The notes beneath the pieces are model-generated. The model saw only the letters and a program-made list of their open reading frames with translations. It ran no database searches and was not told where the DNA came from. Source: Rhizobium pisi (lineage in GTDB: Bacteria; Pseudomonadota; Alphaproteobacteria; Rhizobiales; Rhizobiaceae). From it: a stretch of DNA of 64,000 nt. Positions 47,133 to 55,566 of the stretch are shown here, piece by piece. Positions within the stretch are counted from its first letter, which is position 1, and every line of letters begins with the position of its first letter. Made by a program: the position numbers and the translations under genes. The stretch covers positions 219,357-283,356 of the forward strand of contig NZ_RJJT01000010.1 in the NCBI RefSeq assembly GCF_003938655.1, given 5' to 3'.

Positions 47133-48539
47133 ATGTCCTACGATGTGATCATTATCGGAACCGGCCCGGGCGGCTATGTCTGCGCGGTCAAGGCGGCTCA
47201 GCTCGGCCTCAAGGTTGCCGTCGTCGAAAAGCGCGCGACCTATGGCGGCACCTGCCTGAACGTCGGCTGCATTCCGTCGAAGGCGCTGCTACATGCTTCC
47301 GAAATGTTCCATCAGGCCGGCCACGGATTGAGCGCGCTCGGCATCGAAGTGCCGGCGCCGACGCTCAACCTCGTCAACATGATGGCGCACAAGGATGCGA
47401 CGGTGAAGTCGAATGTCGACGGCGTCGCCTTCCTCTTCAAGAAGAACAAGATCGATGCCTTCCAGGGCACCGGCAAGGTCGTCTCGGCCGGTAAGGTTTC
47501 CGTGACGGCGGAAGACGGCACGGTGCAGCAGATCGAAGGCAAGAACATCGTCATCGCCACCGGCTCCGACGTCGCAGGCATTCCGGGCGTCCAGGTCGAG
47601 ATCGATGAAAAGACCATCATTTCGTCCACCGGCGGCATTGCGCTGGAGAAGGTGCCGGAGACGCTGATCGTCGTCGGCGGCGGCGTTATCGGCCTCGAAC
47701 TCGGCTCGGTCTGGTCTCGCCTCGGTGCCAAGGTCACGGTCGTCGAATATCTCGACACCATCCTCGGCGGCATGGACGGCGAAGTCTCCAAGCAATTCCA
47801 GCGCATGCTCGCCAAGCAGGGCATCGATTTCAATCTCAGCGCCAAGGTCACCGGCGTCGAGAAGGGCGGCAAGGGCGCCAAGGTCACTTTCGAGCCGGTC
47901 AAGGGCGGCGACAAGGTGACGCTCGATGCCGAAGTCGTGCTGATCGCCACCGGCCGCAAGCCTTATACGGCAGGCCTCGGCCTCGAAGAGGCAGGTGTGG
48001 CGCTCGACAATCGTGGCCGCGTCGAGATCGACGGCCACTTCAAGACGAATGTCGACGGCATCTATGCCATCGGCGACGTGGTGAAGGGTCCGATGCTAGC
48101 GCATAAGGCGGAAGACGAGGGTGTGGCGCTTGCCGAAATCCTTGCCGGCCAGCATGGCCATGTCAATTACGAGGTCATTCCGAGCGTCGTCTACACCCAG
48201 CCGGAAATCGCCTCCGTCGGCAAGACCGAGGAAGAGCTGAAGGCGGCAGGCATCGCCTACAAGGTCGGCAAGTTCCCGTTCACGGCGAACGGCCGCGCCC
48301 GCGCGATGCTGGCGACCGACGGTTTCGTCAAGATCCTCGCCGACAAGGAAACCGACCGCGTGCTCGGCGGCCATATCGTCGGCTTCGGTGCGGGCGAAAT
48401 GATCCACGAGATCGCCGTGCTGATGGAATTCGGCGGGTCGTCGGAAGATCTCGGCCGGACCTGCCACGCGCATCCGACGATGTCCGAAGCGGTCAAGGAG
48501 GCTGCGCTCGCGACCTTCTTTAAGCCGATCCATATGTAA
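47133..48539 (+). CDS. lpdA: Dihydrolipoamide dehydrogenase (E3)
   Basis: Reoxidises the dihydrolipoyl arm of 2-oxoglutarate dehydrogenase with FAD and NAD. The 468-residue protein has FAD-binding IIGTGPGGYVCAVKAAQLG, the redox disulfide Cys41/Cys46 in YGGTCLNVGCIPSKALLH, NAD-binding VVGGGVIGLELGSVWSRLG, YAIGDVVKGPMLAHKAEDEG, and catalytic His in CHAHPTMSEAVKEAA. ATG 47133 gives the standard MSYDVIIIGTG start and follows AAAGGGAAAAAG. Last large gene of the mdh-suc unit; a strong terminator is 26 nt downstream. Confidence 0.97.
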   Translation: MSYDVIIIGTGPGGYVCAVKAAQLGLKVAVVEKRATYGGTCLNVGCIPSKALLHASEMFHQAGHGLSALGIEVPAPTLNLVNMMAHKDATVKSNVDGVAFLFKKNKIDAFQGTGKVVSAGKVSVTAEDGTVQQIEGKNIVIATGSDVAGIPGVQVEIDEKTIISSTGGIALEKVPETLIVVGGGVIGLELGSVWSRLGAKVTVVEYLDTILGGMDGEVSKQFQRMLAKQGIDFNLSAKVTGVEKGGKGAKVTFEPVKGGDKVTLDAEVVLIATGRKPYTAGLGLEEAGVALDNRGRVEIDGHFKTNVDGIYAIGDVVKGPMLAHKAEDEGVALAEILAGQHGHVNYEVIPSVVYTQPEIASVGKTEEELKAAGIAYKVGKFPFTANGRARAMLATDGFVKILADKETDRVLGGHIVGFGAGEMIHEIAVLMEFGGSSEDLGRTCHAHPTMSEAVKEAALATFFKPIHM

Positions 48540-48540
48540 G

Positions 48541-48556
48541 CTTACATCTTCGTAAG
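48541..48556. promoter_or_regulatory. Inverted repeat CTTAC-ATCTTC-GTAAG
   Basis: A 16-bp site directly after the lpdA stop codon and 86 bp before the cytochrome b561 start. It matches the site at 36297-36312 (CTTACGTTTACGTAAG) in length, arms and spacing (CTTAC, six bases, GTAAG). The shared design suggests one DNA-binding regulator; otherwise unproven. Confidence 0.4.
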
Positions 48557-48564
48557 GAAGCATG

Positions 48565-48596
48565 CAGCCGCTTGCCGAAAGGTGAGCGGCTGTTTT
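48565..48596 (+). terminator. Rho-independent terminator after lpdA
   Basis: CAGCCGCT-TGCC, tetraloop GAAA, GGTG-AGCGGCTG, then TTTT: a 12-bp stem with two G-T wobble positions. Ends the mdh-suc-lpd transcription unit. Confidence 0.88.
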
Positions 48597-48641
48597 AGTT
48601 GTCTGGGATCGCAGAGTTCGAGCATCCCACGGAGATCAGGA

Positions 48642-49142
48642 ATGCAGCAACCGTCCATCATGACTTACAGTGTCAGCCAGCGTTTCCTTCACTGGGCGGT
48701 GGCGCTGCTGATCTTCTTCAATCTGTTGTTTCCCGACGGAATGAATATCTGGCACCGGCTCATTCGCAGGGGTGAGGTGCCGACGCCCGAGCAGATTTCG
48801 TCGGCGAATATCCATGCCTATGTCGGCATCGCTATCCTGGTGCTCGCCATCCTGAGGCTCTGTCTGCGTTTTATCCAGGGTGTGCCGTCCGAGGTCTCGG
48901 AGGAGCCGGCGATCTTCCGTCTTGCGGCGAAGCTTGCCCATGGCGGGCTTTATATCCTGATCTTCGCAATGCCGCTTTCGGGTATCGCCGCCTACTATTT
49001 CGGCATTCATTCCGCCGGTTCGCTCCACGCGGATATCCTGAAGATCATTCTCTGGGCGCTGATCGCGGCCCATGTCGCCGGCGCGCTCGGCCATCAGTTC
49101 TATTGGAAAAGCAACGCGCTGCGCCGCATGACGCTTGGCTGA
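48642..49142 (+). CDS. Cytochrome b561-family protein
   Basis: Diheme inner-membrane cytochrome of 166 residues, with four transmembrane helices. Likely heme-ligand histidines lie in RFLHWAVALLIFFNL (helix 1), NIHAYVGIAILVLAIL (helix 2), LAHGGLYILIFAMPLSG (helix 3) and AAHVAGALGHQFYW (helix 4), as in bacterial CybB. It may move electrons between quinol and periplasmic acceptors. ATG 48642 is preceded by GGAGATCAGG. Monocistronic, after the lpdA terminator and the CTTAC inverted repeat; the next gene is convergent. Confidence 0.9.
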   Translation: MQQPSIMTYSVSQRFLHWAVALLIFFNLLFPDGMNIWHRLIRRGEVPTPEQISSANIHAYVGIAILVLAILRLCLRFIQGVPSEVSEEPAIFRLAAKLAHGGLYILIFAMPLSGIAAYYFGIHSAGSLHADILKIILWALIAAHVAGALGHQFYWKSNALRRMTLG

Positions 49143-49154
49143 TCGCCTGTCGGC

Positions 49155-50231
49155 TCAGTTGAGCGCGGTGACGGTAAAGCCCTGCTTGCGCAGCAGTTCG
49201 ATGACACCCTGCTCACCGGGCAGGTGTAGGGCGCCCACGGCCATGAAAACGTTGCCGCTGTCGAGGATGGGGGCGGCGCGCTCGGCCATCACCTTATTGC
49301 GGTCTAGGATGACGCGCTGTTCGAAGGCGGCGTAGTCGCTGCTTTCGTCTTTTTCCTGCGGCGTCACGGTCTTCAGCATCGGCATGGTCATACCGATGTC
49401 GCCGGAGAGATAGAGATCCGTCATCGTTTCGACGACGTCGTTCATCTTGTCGCCGAGCTCCAGCGTCTCGATCAGCGACTTCACATGGAATTCGACCGGC
49501 AGGTCGGCCATGGCCTGGATCTGCTCGGCAAGGGTTTCCAGCCCCTTGACCTGCTTTCCCTGGGCAACGGCGTCGGTGGCGATTTTCTGGTCGAGGAACT
49601 GCACGCCTTTCGCCTTGCGGGCGATTTCGCAGGCCGGAAGGGCAACGGCGCTTGATATCATCCAGGGCCGCATGCGAGAGACGGCGCTAAGCGGGATGCC
49701 GCGCTGCTTGAGGCCGGTTTCGAGGCGCTTGTAATCCTCCGGCGAGAGCAGCTTGTCGATCGTCGTGCCGTCGGTGAACATCGTCAGCTCCGGCTTTGCG
49801 AGCAGGGCTGCGGTCGCTTTGCGTTCATCGAGGATTTCGTCGGATTCGATGATGATCGTATCGGCGGCGTCGTGGGCGGCCTGGGCGCGCGGCGGCAGGG
49901 CCAGCACACGCGGATCGGTGACATGCATGCTGCCGAGCAGCCAAGAGGGCTCAATTCCAGGTTTCTCGATCTTCCAGAAGATGCCCTTGCCGTTCGGCGT
50001 CGCGTCGGCTTCCTTCAGCGCTTCGGCGTAGCGGGTGGGGTCGTTCTGCTGAAGCTCGACCATCAGGTTGCGGCCGGTACAGGTCTCATCGGCGGCCGTC
50101 GCCGGCCGCGCAGCTAGAAGCACGGCAAGCAGGGCCGCGAGAAGCAGCATGTGAAAGGCTGCCATCAGCCAGAGCAGCAGATTGCCCGGCGCTGCAAGGT
50201 GAAACGTCCGGCGGCCGATTGATGTCGTCAT
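49155..50231 (-). CDS. TraB/GumN-family protein
   Basis: Probably an envelope-anchored member of the TraB/PrgY/GumN family, 358 residues. It has a long hydrophobic N-terminus (about 12-48) that may be a signal anchor, then the family hallmarks: FWKIEKPGIEPSWLLGSMHVTDPR (the GSMHV/GxxH motif) and, near the C-terminus, GNVFMAVGALHLPGEQGVIELLR (GxxHLxG motif). Conserved Glu and His residues suggest a metallopeptidase-like active site. I used ATG 50231, with TAGGGA upstream; an ATG at 50261 is possible. Lies 82 bp after xerC; a near-CtrA site is 72 bp upstream. Confidence 0.88.
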   Translation of the reverse strand: MTTSIGRRTFHLAAPGNLLLWLMAAFHMLLLAALLAVLLAARPATAADETCTGRNLMVELQQNDPTRYAEALKEADATPNGKGIFWKIEKPGIEPSWLLGSMHVTDPRVLALPPRAQAAHDAADTIIIESDEILDERKATAALLAKPELTMFTDGTTIDKLLSPEDYKRLETGLKQRGIPLSAVSRMRPWMISSAVALPACEIARKAKGVQFLDQKIATDAVAQGKQVKGLETLAEQIQAMADLPVEFHVKSLIETLELGDKMNDVVETMTDLYLSGDIGMTMPMLKTVTPQEKDESSDYAAFEQRVILDRNKVMAERAAPILDSGNVFMAVGALHLPGEQGVIELLRKQGFTVTALN

Positions 50232-50302
50232 GATGGTATTCCCTACATGCCTTTGCATCATGCTCTACGCCCGGCTTGCGCATATTCCTTTAAGAGAATG
50301 CG

Positions 50303-50317
50303 TTAACAGAAAGTTAC
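50303..50317. promoter_or_regulatory. Near-match CtrA-type site (TTAA-N7-TTAC)
   Basis: TTAACAGAAAGTTAC differs from the full consensus by one base in the second half. It is 72 bp upstream of the TraB/GumN-like start and overlaps the last codon of xerC. Weaker than the three exact sites elsewhere in the window. Confidence 0.35.
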
Positions 50318-51249
50318 GCGCGCGGATGGGCGCGATCATACACCTCAAGCAGCCGCGACGCATCGACGCCGGTATAGACCTGCGTCGTGGAAAGGCTGGC
50401 ATGGCCGAGCAGTTCCTGAATGGTGCGCAAATCGCCGCCGCCCGCAAGCAGGTGCGTGGCGAAGGAGTGGCGCAACGCATGGGGCGTTGCTGTTTCCGGC
50501 AGGCCGAAAGCGCTGCGCATCTTCTGCATGGCCCGCTGGATGATTGCCGGCTGCAGCTTGCCGCCGCGGGCGCCGCGAAACAGCGGTTCGCCACTTTCGA
50601 GATGATAGGGGCAGAGCGCGCGATATTTCTCGACGGCGTCGAAAACCACCGATAGCAACGGCACCAGCCGGGTCTTGTTGCCCTTGCCGGTGATGCGCAG
50701 CGTCGTTGCGCCCTTGTGGAGATCTGTGGGTACGAGATCCAATGCCTCGGAGATACGCAGGCCGCAGCCGTAGAGCAGCGTCATGACGGCCGCATCGCGC
50801 GCGGCGATCCAGGGTTCGTCGTGAAGCTGGGCTTCGCCGCTGACGACGGTGATCGCCTGTGTGTCGGAAAGCGGCTTGGGCAGCGATTTCGGCTGCTTGG
50901 GCGAGCGTATCGCGCCGGCGCCAGCGGCATTGACCAGCCCTTTCTTTTCGAGGTGGCGCAGCAGCGAACGAAGACCGGCCAGATTGCGGCCGAGCGAACG
51001 GGCACCGGAGCCCTGCTTGCGCCGGGCTGCGAGGAAGGCGCGGAAATCGGCCGGGCGCAATTCCCTTATATCGCCGAGTGTCACCGGGCCGGCGAGATGA
51101 CCGGTCAGGAAGGTCAGGAACTGGCGGGTGTCGCGCTCGTAAGCGTCGAGCGTGTGCTCTGAAAGACGACGCTCGCGGGCGAGGTTTTCGAGCCATGCGG
51201 CCCGTTCCGCCATCAGGCTCGGGTCGGCGATGATCAATAGTTCATTCAC
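50314..51249 (-). CDS. xerC: Site-specific tyrosine recombinase (XerC)
   Basis: With XerD resolves chromosome dimers at dif. The 311-residue protein has an N-terminal SAM-like domain (about 15-105) and the C-terminal catalytic domain with the full set of residues: Arg165 (CGLRISEAL), Lys189 (ITGKGNKTR), His257 and Arg260 (PHALRHSFATHLL), His283 (LGHASLSTTQ) and nucleophile Tyr292 (VYTGVD). No neighbouring integrase-type features or att sites, so it is the housekeeping recombinase and not a phage integrase. XerC was preferred over XerD on its overall look and position next to priA-region genes; the two can be confused. Confidence 0.88.
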   Translation of the reverse strand: MNELLIIADPSLMAERAAWLENLARERRLSEHTLDAYERDTRQFLTFLTGHLAGPVTLGDIRELRPADFRAFLAARRKQGSGARSLGRNLAGLRSLLRHLEKKGLVNAAGAGAIRSPKQPKSLPKPLSDTQAITVVSGEAQLHDEPWIAARDAAVMTLLYGCGLRISEALDLVPTDLHKGATTLRITGKGNKTRLVPLLSVVFDAVEKYRALCPYHLESGEPLFRGARGGKLQPAIIQRAMQKMRSAFGLPETATPHALRHSFATHLLAGGGDLRTIQELLGHASLSTTQVYTGVDASRLLEVYDRAHPRA

Positions 51250-51387
51250 GTCACTGGCCTTGAATTTGCCTTCAAGTCCGCCAATTTGAAGCAGGAACGG
51301 TTATGGAATTGCTAATGCCGGCCAGGCCTTGTCATCCTTAGATCATATTGTACTGCGATAGCTTATTCCCCATAGACAGGATCTTTC

Positions 51388-52341
51388 ATGGCACGGCGCG
51401 GCTCCATGACGGCTTTCGGACAACTCGCGGAAGCGATCGCTCTCGTCTCACAGGGAAAGCCCGGTCATATCGTCGATACGCTGATTGCCGAACGTGGCCA
51501 GAGGATTGTGAAAAATCCGCTCTGGCCCGTCATGCGGCCGTTCCTCTACACGCTTCTGCGCTACAACAAGGCGATCGAATTCGCCAACGCCGTCGCCAAG
51601 ATGCCGGGCTTCCAGTCGTTCGAATATCTGAGCGACGTGCTGAAACTCGACATCAGCATCAACAACGGCGAACGCATTCCCGCTTCCGGCGGCTTCATCC
51701 TCGTCAGCAACCATCCGACCGGTATTGCCGATGGCGTCGCGGTGTTCGATCTCCTGAAGGCGCGCCGGCCCGATATGATGTTTTTCGCCAATCGCGACGC
51801 GATTCGCGTCAATCCGCGCTTTGCCGAGATGATCATTCCCGTTGAGTGGCGGGAGGAGTACAAGAGCAAGCTCAAGGCGCGCGAGACGCTTCAACTGACA
51901 AATCATGCGGTGAGGGAAGGTAAGGCGACGGTGCTCTTCCCCTCGGGCCGCATCGCCTACTGGGCCAACGGCCGGCTGAACGAACGCCCATGGAAGACCT
52001 CGGCCGTCGGGCTGGCGCGCAAATACAATCTGCCGATCCTGCCCGTCCACATGACGGCGCGCAATTCCGGCCTGTTCTACTGGCTGGCGAAATGGTCGAC
52101 GGAACTTCGCGACATGACGGTTTTTCACGAGCTGCTGAACAAACGCGGGGACCGCTTCGATTTCGTGATCGGCAATCTCATTCCCGCCGAACAGCTGGAC
52201 GGTGACCTCAACGAGGTGACCAAGGCTCTGGAGAAACATACGGTGCACGACATGGCTGGGGATGGAGATGCCGTATTCCGGCCGGTGAACAAAGCGGCTA
52301 CGCCGGCGCTGCACCGGAAGGTCCCTGTTCCCGCCGTCTAG
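51388..52341 (+). CDS. Lysophospholipid acyltransferase-family protein
   Basis: Membrane-associated glycerolipid acyltransferase, 317 residues. Motif I is VSNHPTGIADGVAVFDLL, the variant HX5D (His then Asp six residues on) seen in the OlsA/hemolysin-like branch of the PlsC family; PSGRIAYWANGRLNERPWKTSAVGLARKYNLPILPVHM supplies the later FPxGxR-type and substrate blocks. Acceptor is unknown. It is divergent from xerC with 138 bp between starts, and a GNAT gene follows 16 bp later on the same strand, so the two may be one operon. Confidence 0.85.
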   Translation: MARRGSMTAFGQLAEAIALVSQGKPGHIVDTLIAERGQRIVKNPLWPVMRPFLYTLLRYNKAIEFANAVAKMPGFQSFEYLSDVLKLDISINNGERIPASGGFILVSNHPTGIADGVAVFDLLKARRPDMMFFANRDAIRVNPRFAEMIIPVEWREEYKSKLKARETLQLTNHAVREGKATVLFPSGRIAYWANGRLNERPWKTSAVGLARKYNLPILPVHMTARNSGLFYWLAKWSTELRDMTVFHELLNKRGDRFDFVIGNLIPAEQLDGDLNEVTKALEKHTVHDMAGDGDAVFRPVNKAATPALHRKVPVPAV

Positions 52342-52357
52342 ACAGGTCGGCATCGCC

Positions 52358-52792
52358 ATGACGATCGATATCCGCGAAATCCGCGATCGACTGCCGCAGG
52401 AGATCGTAGCTCTCGAGAGCGAGGCCCGGCGGGAAGGCTATCAGCATATCACGCGCCTCATCCAGGAATGGTCGGCCGGCGAGACCAGATTCGAACATGA
52501 CGGCGAAAGGCTGTTTGGCGCTTATGTCGGCGAGACGCTCGCCGGTATAGGAGGCATGACCGTAGAACACGATGTGGCGGGAGCGTTGCGGATGCGGCGT
52601 TTCTACGTTCATCCCGCAATGCGTCGGTACCGCGTCGGCCGGACGATCGCGCTCGCTCTGCTCGACCATGCACGATCCTTCTGCAGCATCGTCACCGTTC
52701 ATGCGGGAAACGACGACGCGGCAAAATTCTGGGAATCGCTCGGGTTTCAGCCCCGCGGGCGGGACGGCCATTCTCATGTTTTCGAGCTTTAG
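52358..52792 (+). CDS. GNAT-family N-acetyltransferase
   Basis: Acetyltransferase of 144 residues. The fold is indicated by ALRMRRFYVHPAMRRYRVGRTIALALLDHA, where RRYRVGR replaces the more usual QGxGxG loop (a divergent acetyl-CoA pyrophosphate site), and by NDDAAKFWESLGFQPRGRDGHSHVF, the conserved A(x)xFWExLGF motif B. Target unknown. It starts 16 bp after the acyltransferase gene. It is a different subfamily from the GNAT at 17302-17808. Confidence 0.85.
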   Translation: MTIDIREIRDRLPQEIVALESEARREGYQHITRLIQEWSAGETRFEHDGERLFGAYVGETLAGIGGMTVEHDVAGALRMRRFYVHPAMRRYRVGRTIALALLDHARSFCSIVTVHAGNDDAAKFWESLGFQPRGRDGHSHVFEL

Positions 52793-52823
52793 AAGGTAGG
52801 GCCTCGACGTGTAGCCTACGGCA

Positions 52824-54449
52824 TTATTGATGATCCTCGGCGATCATGCTTGCCGCTTTGGAGCCTATCGCCATGGCCGGGGCGTTGGTGTTGCCCGACG
52901 GGATGAAGGGGATGATGGAGCAATCGATCACCCGCAATCTGTCAACGCCGCGTACACGCAGCCTGCCGTCGACGACCGACATCGGATCGTTGTCCGGTCC
53001 CATCCTCAGGCTGCCGGACGGATGGTAGTTCGTCTTGACCGTCTGTCCGGCGAATTTCGCCAGTGATTGCTCGTCCTGCAGCGATCGTCCCGGAAGGATC
53101 TCGTCAGCGATCTTGCCTTTGAAGGGTTCGGTTTCCAGAAGCCGGCGTGCCGTCTTCAGCGAGGCGAGCGTCAGGCGGAGATCGTCGGGATCGCCGAAGA
53201 AATTGCAATCGACCAAGGGCTGATCATCAGGGTTCGCCGAGCGCAGCTTGACGCTGCCGCGCGCGTTCGGCCTCAGCAGGCAGGAGGTGAAGGTGACGCC
53301 ATAGGTCGGCTTTGCCGAGGAGACGTCGCGGTCGAGATAGACGATCGGCGCACAATAGAGCTGGATCGTCGGGCGGTCGCCACCGTCGGGATCGTAGAAC
53401 AGGCAAGACTCGATGCCCGTCGTGGTGACCGGGCCGGAATTGAACAGCAGATATTGCAGGCCGTTGCGGATCATCGGCCAGCCGCGGTCCTGGCCGAAAT
53501 ACCCGGATTTCGATTTCGTCGAGGCGATGACCGGCACCTCGTGATGATCCTGCAGATTGGCGCCCACACCTGGAAGATCAGCGACAACGGCAATGCCATG
53601 CTCGCGAAGATGGTCGGCTGGGCCGATGCCGGAGAGCATCATCAGCTTGGCGCTGTTGTAGGTGCCGGCGGCCACGAGCACCTCGCGGTTGGCCAGCGCC
53701 TTGTGGCTCTCGCCGTTGCTGGTATAGACGACGCCGACGGCGCGGCCGTCTTCCACGAGAACACGATCGACCCTCGCCTGCGTGGCGATTTCCAGCCTGC
53801 TGTCGCCGGCAAGAGGATCGAGAAACGCCTTCTTGGCATCCGATCGCTCGATCCGTCGACCCCATTGCGCGAAAGTATGCTGCATGATGCCGACGCCGTT
53901 CTGCCGCGCGCCGTTGAAATCCGGATTATAGGGATGGCCGAGCCCCTGCGCCGCCAGGATGAAATCCTCCGTCGTATCGGAGATGTGGCGCGGTTCTGAA
54001 ACCCTCAGATTGCCCGAAATTCCGTGATACCGGTCGTTGAAGCGGCTATTGGCCTCGATGCCCTTGAAGTGCGACAGCATGTCCTCATAGGACCACTCGC
54101 TACCGTTGCCGAGATGGGCGGCCCAGCCGTCGTAATCCTCTTTCTGGCCGCGCATATAGACCATGGCATTGACGGCGCTGCCGCCGCCAAGGGCTTTTGC
54201 CACGGGCACGATCGGTCCCCGTCCACCGAGCTGGGGTTGTGGCACCGTATGATGCATTTCGAGGAAATCGTCGCGGGCAAGATATTTCATATAGCCGGCG
54301 GGAAAGGACATCAGCCTCGTCGTATCGCGCGGCCCGCGCTCGACGATGAGCACCGAAAAACCGAAGTCGCGCACCAGACGCATGGCGGCAACGCACGCGG
54401 CGGACCCGCCGCCGGCGATGATGAAATCATAGCTTTTGCCGGCCGTCAT
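52824..54449 (-). CDS. GMC-family FAD-dependent oxidoreductase (choline dehydrogenase-like)
   Basis: Flavoenzyme oxidising an alcohol, 541 residues. The FAD-binding FIIAGGGSAACVAAMRLV (GGGSAxxxxA) is at the start; the GMC block GPIVPVAKALGGGSAVNAMVYMRGQKEDYDGW is around residue 80, and the C-terminal VKTNYHPSGSLRMGPDNDP (active-site His) with IPFIPSGNTNAPAMAIGSKAA (second active residue Asn) is intact. Substrate is not choline with any certainty. Its start overlaps the stop of the DapA-type gene by 4 nt (ATGA), so the pair is coupled and likely acts in one catabolic pathway. Confidence 0.92.
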   Translation of the reverse strand: MTAGKSYDFIIAGGGSAACVAAMRLVRDFGFSVLIVERGPRDTTRLMSFPAGYMKYLARDDFLEMHHTVPQPQLGGRGPIVPVAKALGGGSAVNAMVYMRGQKEDYDGWAAHLGNGSEWSYEDMLSHFKGIEANSRFNDRYHGISGNLRVSEPRHISDTTEDFILAAQGLGHPYNPDFNGARQNGVGIMQHTFAQWGRRIERSDAKKAFLDPLAGDSRLEIATQARVDRVLVEDGRAVGVVYTSNGESHKALANREVLVAAGTYNSAKLMMLSGIGPADHLREHGIAVVADLPGVGANLQDHHEVPVIASTKSKSGYFGQDRGWPMIRNGLQYLLFNSGPVTTTGIESCLFYDPDGGDRPTIQLYCAPIVYLDRDVSSAKPTYGVTFTSCLLRPNARGSVKLRSANPDDQPLVDCNFFGDPDDLRLTLASLKTARRLLETEPFKGKIADEILPGRSLQDEQSLAKFAGQTVKTNYHPSGSLRMGPDNDPMSVVDGRLRVRGVDRLRVIDCSIIPFIPSGNTNAPAMAIGSKAASMIAEDHQ

Positions 54450-55378
54450 GCACCGATCTCCTTGAGGCGGATGGCCTGGCGCGCCAGCAGCCGCTCGACA
54501 TCGACGATGTCGGGCGCCGAAAGCCGGGCGCCCGGCTTGCGCAGGGTGGCGGACTTGATGACGCCGCGTTTGGCAAGGACGTATTTGCGGCAGGCAAGCC
54601 CGATGCCCTGCTGCTGTTCGTATCGAGCGAGCGGGAGATAGGCGTCGAAGATCTCATGGGCGCGATCGGGATTTCCGGCGGTATAGGCCTCGACGACGCC
54701 GACCATCATCTCCGGATAGCAGAAGCCGGTCATGGCGCCATCGGCGCCGCGCCCCAGCTCTTCCGGCAGGAAAAGCCCGCCATTGCCGCAAAGGATCGAG
54801 ATGCGCCGCATGGCGCCGCTGTCGCTGGCGACGCGAAGCGCTGATATCTTTGCAAGACCCGGCCAATCCTCATGCTTGAGCATGACGCAATTGGGCACTT
54901 CCCTGACGATACGCTCGATGACCTTGGGCGCAATCGTCACATTGGTGGTGAGCGGATAATCCTGCAGCACGAAGGGCGTGTCATCCAGGGCTTCGCCGAC
55001 CGACTGGTAGAAGGCGAAGGCCTGGTCGTCGGTCTTGACGGTCCAGGGCGGCGCGACCATGACGCCGGCCGCGCCAGCCCCCATGACGGCTTCGGCCAGT
55101 TCGCGCATCGGTGCAAGTCCCGGCGCCGACACGCCGACAATGACGGGAAGACGGCCGTCGAGGCGCTTCAGCACGCGCTCGACCACGATCCGCGATTCCT
55201 CCGCCGTCAGCTTCGGGGCTTCGCCGAGCTGGCCAAGTACCGTCAGGCGGGTGACGCCGGCGCTTTCGTAGAAATCAACCATGCTGTCGATGCTGGTGAG
55301 ATCGAGCGCGCCGTCATCGGCAAAGGGTGTCACGGCAATCACATAGACGCCCTTGGCATCTTCGGTCAGTCTGGCCAT
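54446..55378 (-). CDS. Dihydrodipicolinate synthase-superfamily aldolase/lyase
   Basis: A TIM-barrel enzyme of 310 residues in the DapA/NAL class. The Schiff-base Lys is in CVMLKHEDWPG and the Tyr region in FVLQDYPLTTN. Two features argue against a true DapA: the pyruvate-binding GTTGE is replaced by GQLGE (VLGQLGEAPKLT), and the YNVPxRT segment is QDYPLTTN, lacking the arginine that binds the incoming semialdehyde. It is therefore more likely a keto-acid aldolase or dehydratase for another substrate. ATG 55378, with GAGAGGAAC upstream, is preferred to 55393. Transcribed with, and upstream of, the GMC gene; divergent from priA. Confidence 0.88.
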   Translation of the reverse strand: MARLTEDAKGVYVIAVTPFADDGALDLTSIDSMVDFYESAGVTRLTVLGQLGEAPKLTAEESRIVVERVLKRLDGRLPVIVGVSAPGLAPMRELAEAVMGAGAAGVMVAPPWTVKTDDQAFAFYQSVGEALDDTPFVLQDYPLTTNVTIAPKVIERIVREVPNCVMLKHEDWPGLAKISALRVASDSGAMRRISILCGNGGLFLPEELGRGADGAMTGFCYPEMMVGVVEAYTAGNPDRAHEIFDAYLPLARYEQQQGIGLACRKYVLAKRGVIKSATLRKPGARLSAPDIVDVERLLARQAIRLKEIGA

Positions 55379-55566
55379 TCGTTCCTCTCCCATTCCGTCG
55401 CCAAATAAAATCGTCCGGCAATCTATGCGGCTGATCGCTTACGCAGCAACCTCTTCGTAAAGGTGCGGGCAATCTTGGCAAGCCTTCGCAGTTCACATTC
55501 TCGCCAGATGCGCCGCTTCGTCTTTGCGGTTCCAATTGCTATGATTTGCGGGCATGGTCTCGCCCG

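Noticed and set aside
50314..51249. Phage or island integrase
   Set aside because: The recombinase is XerC-like in length and motifs, with no att repeats, tRNA or foreign-looking genes around it.
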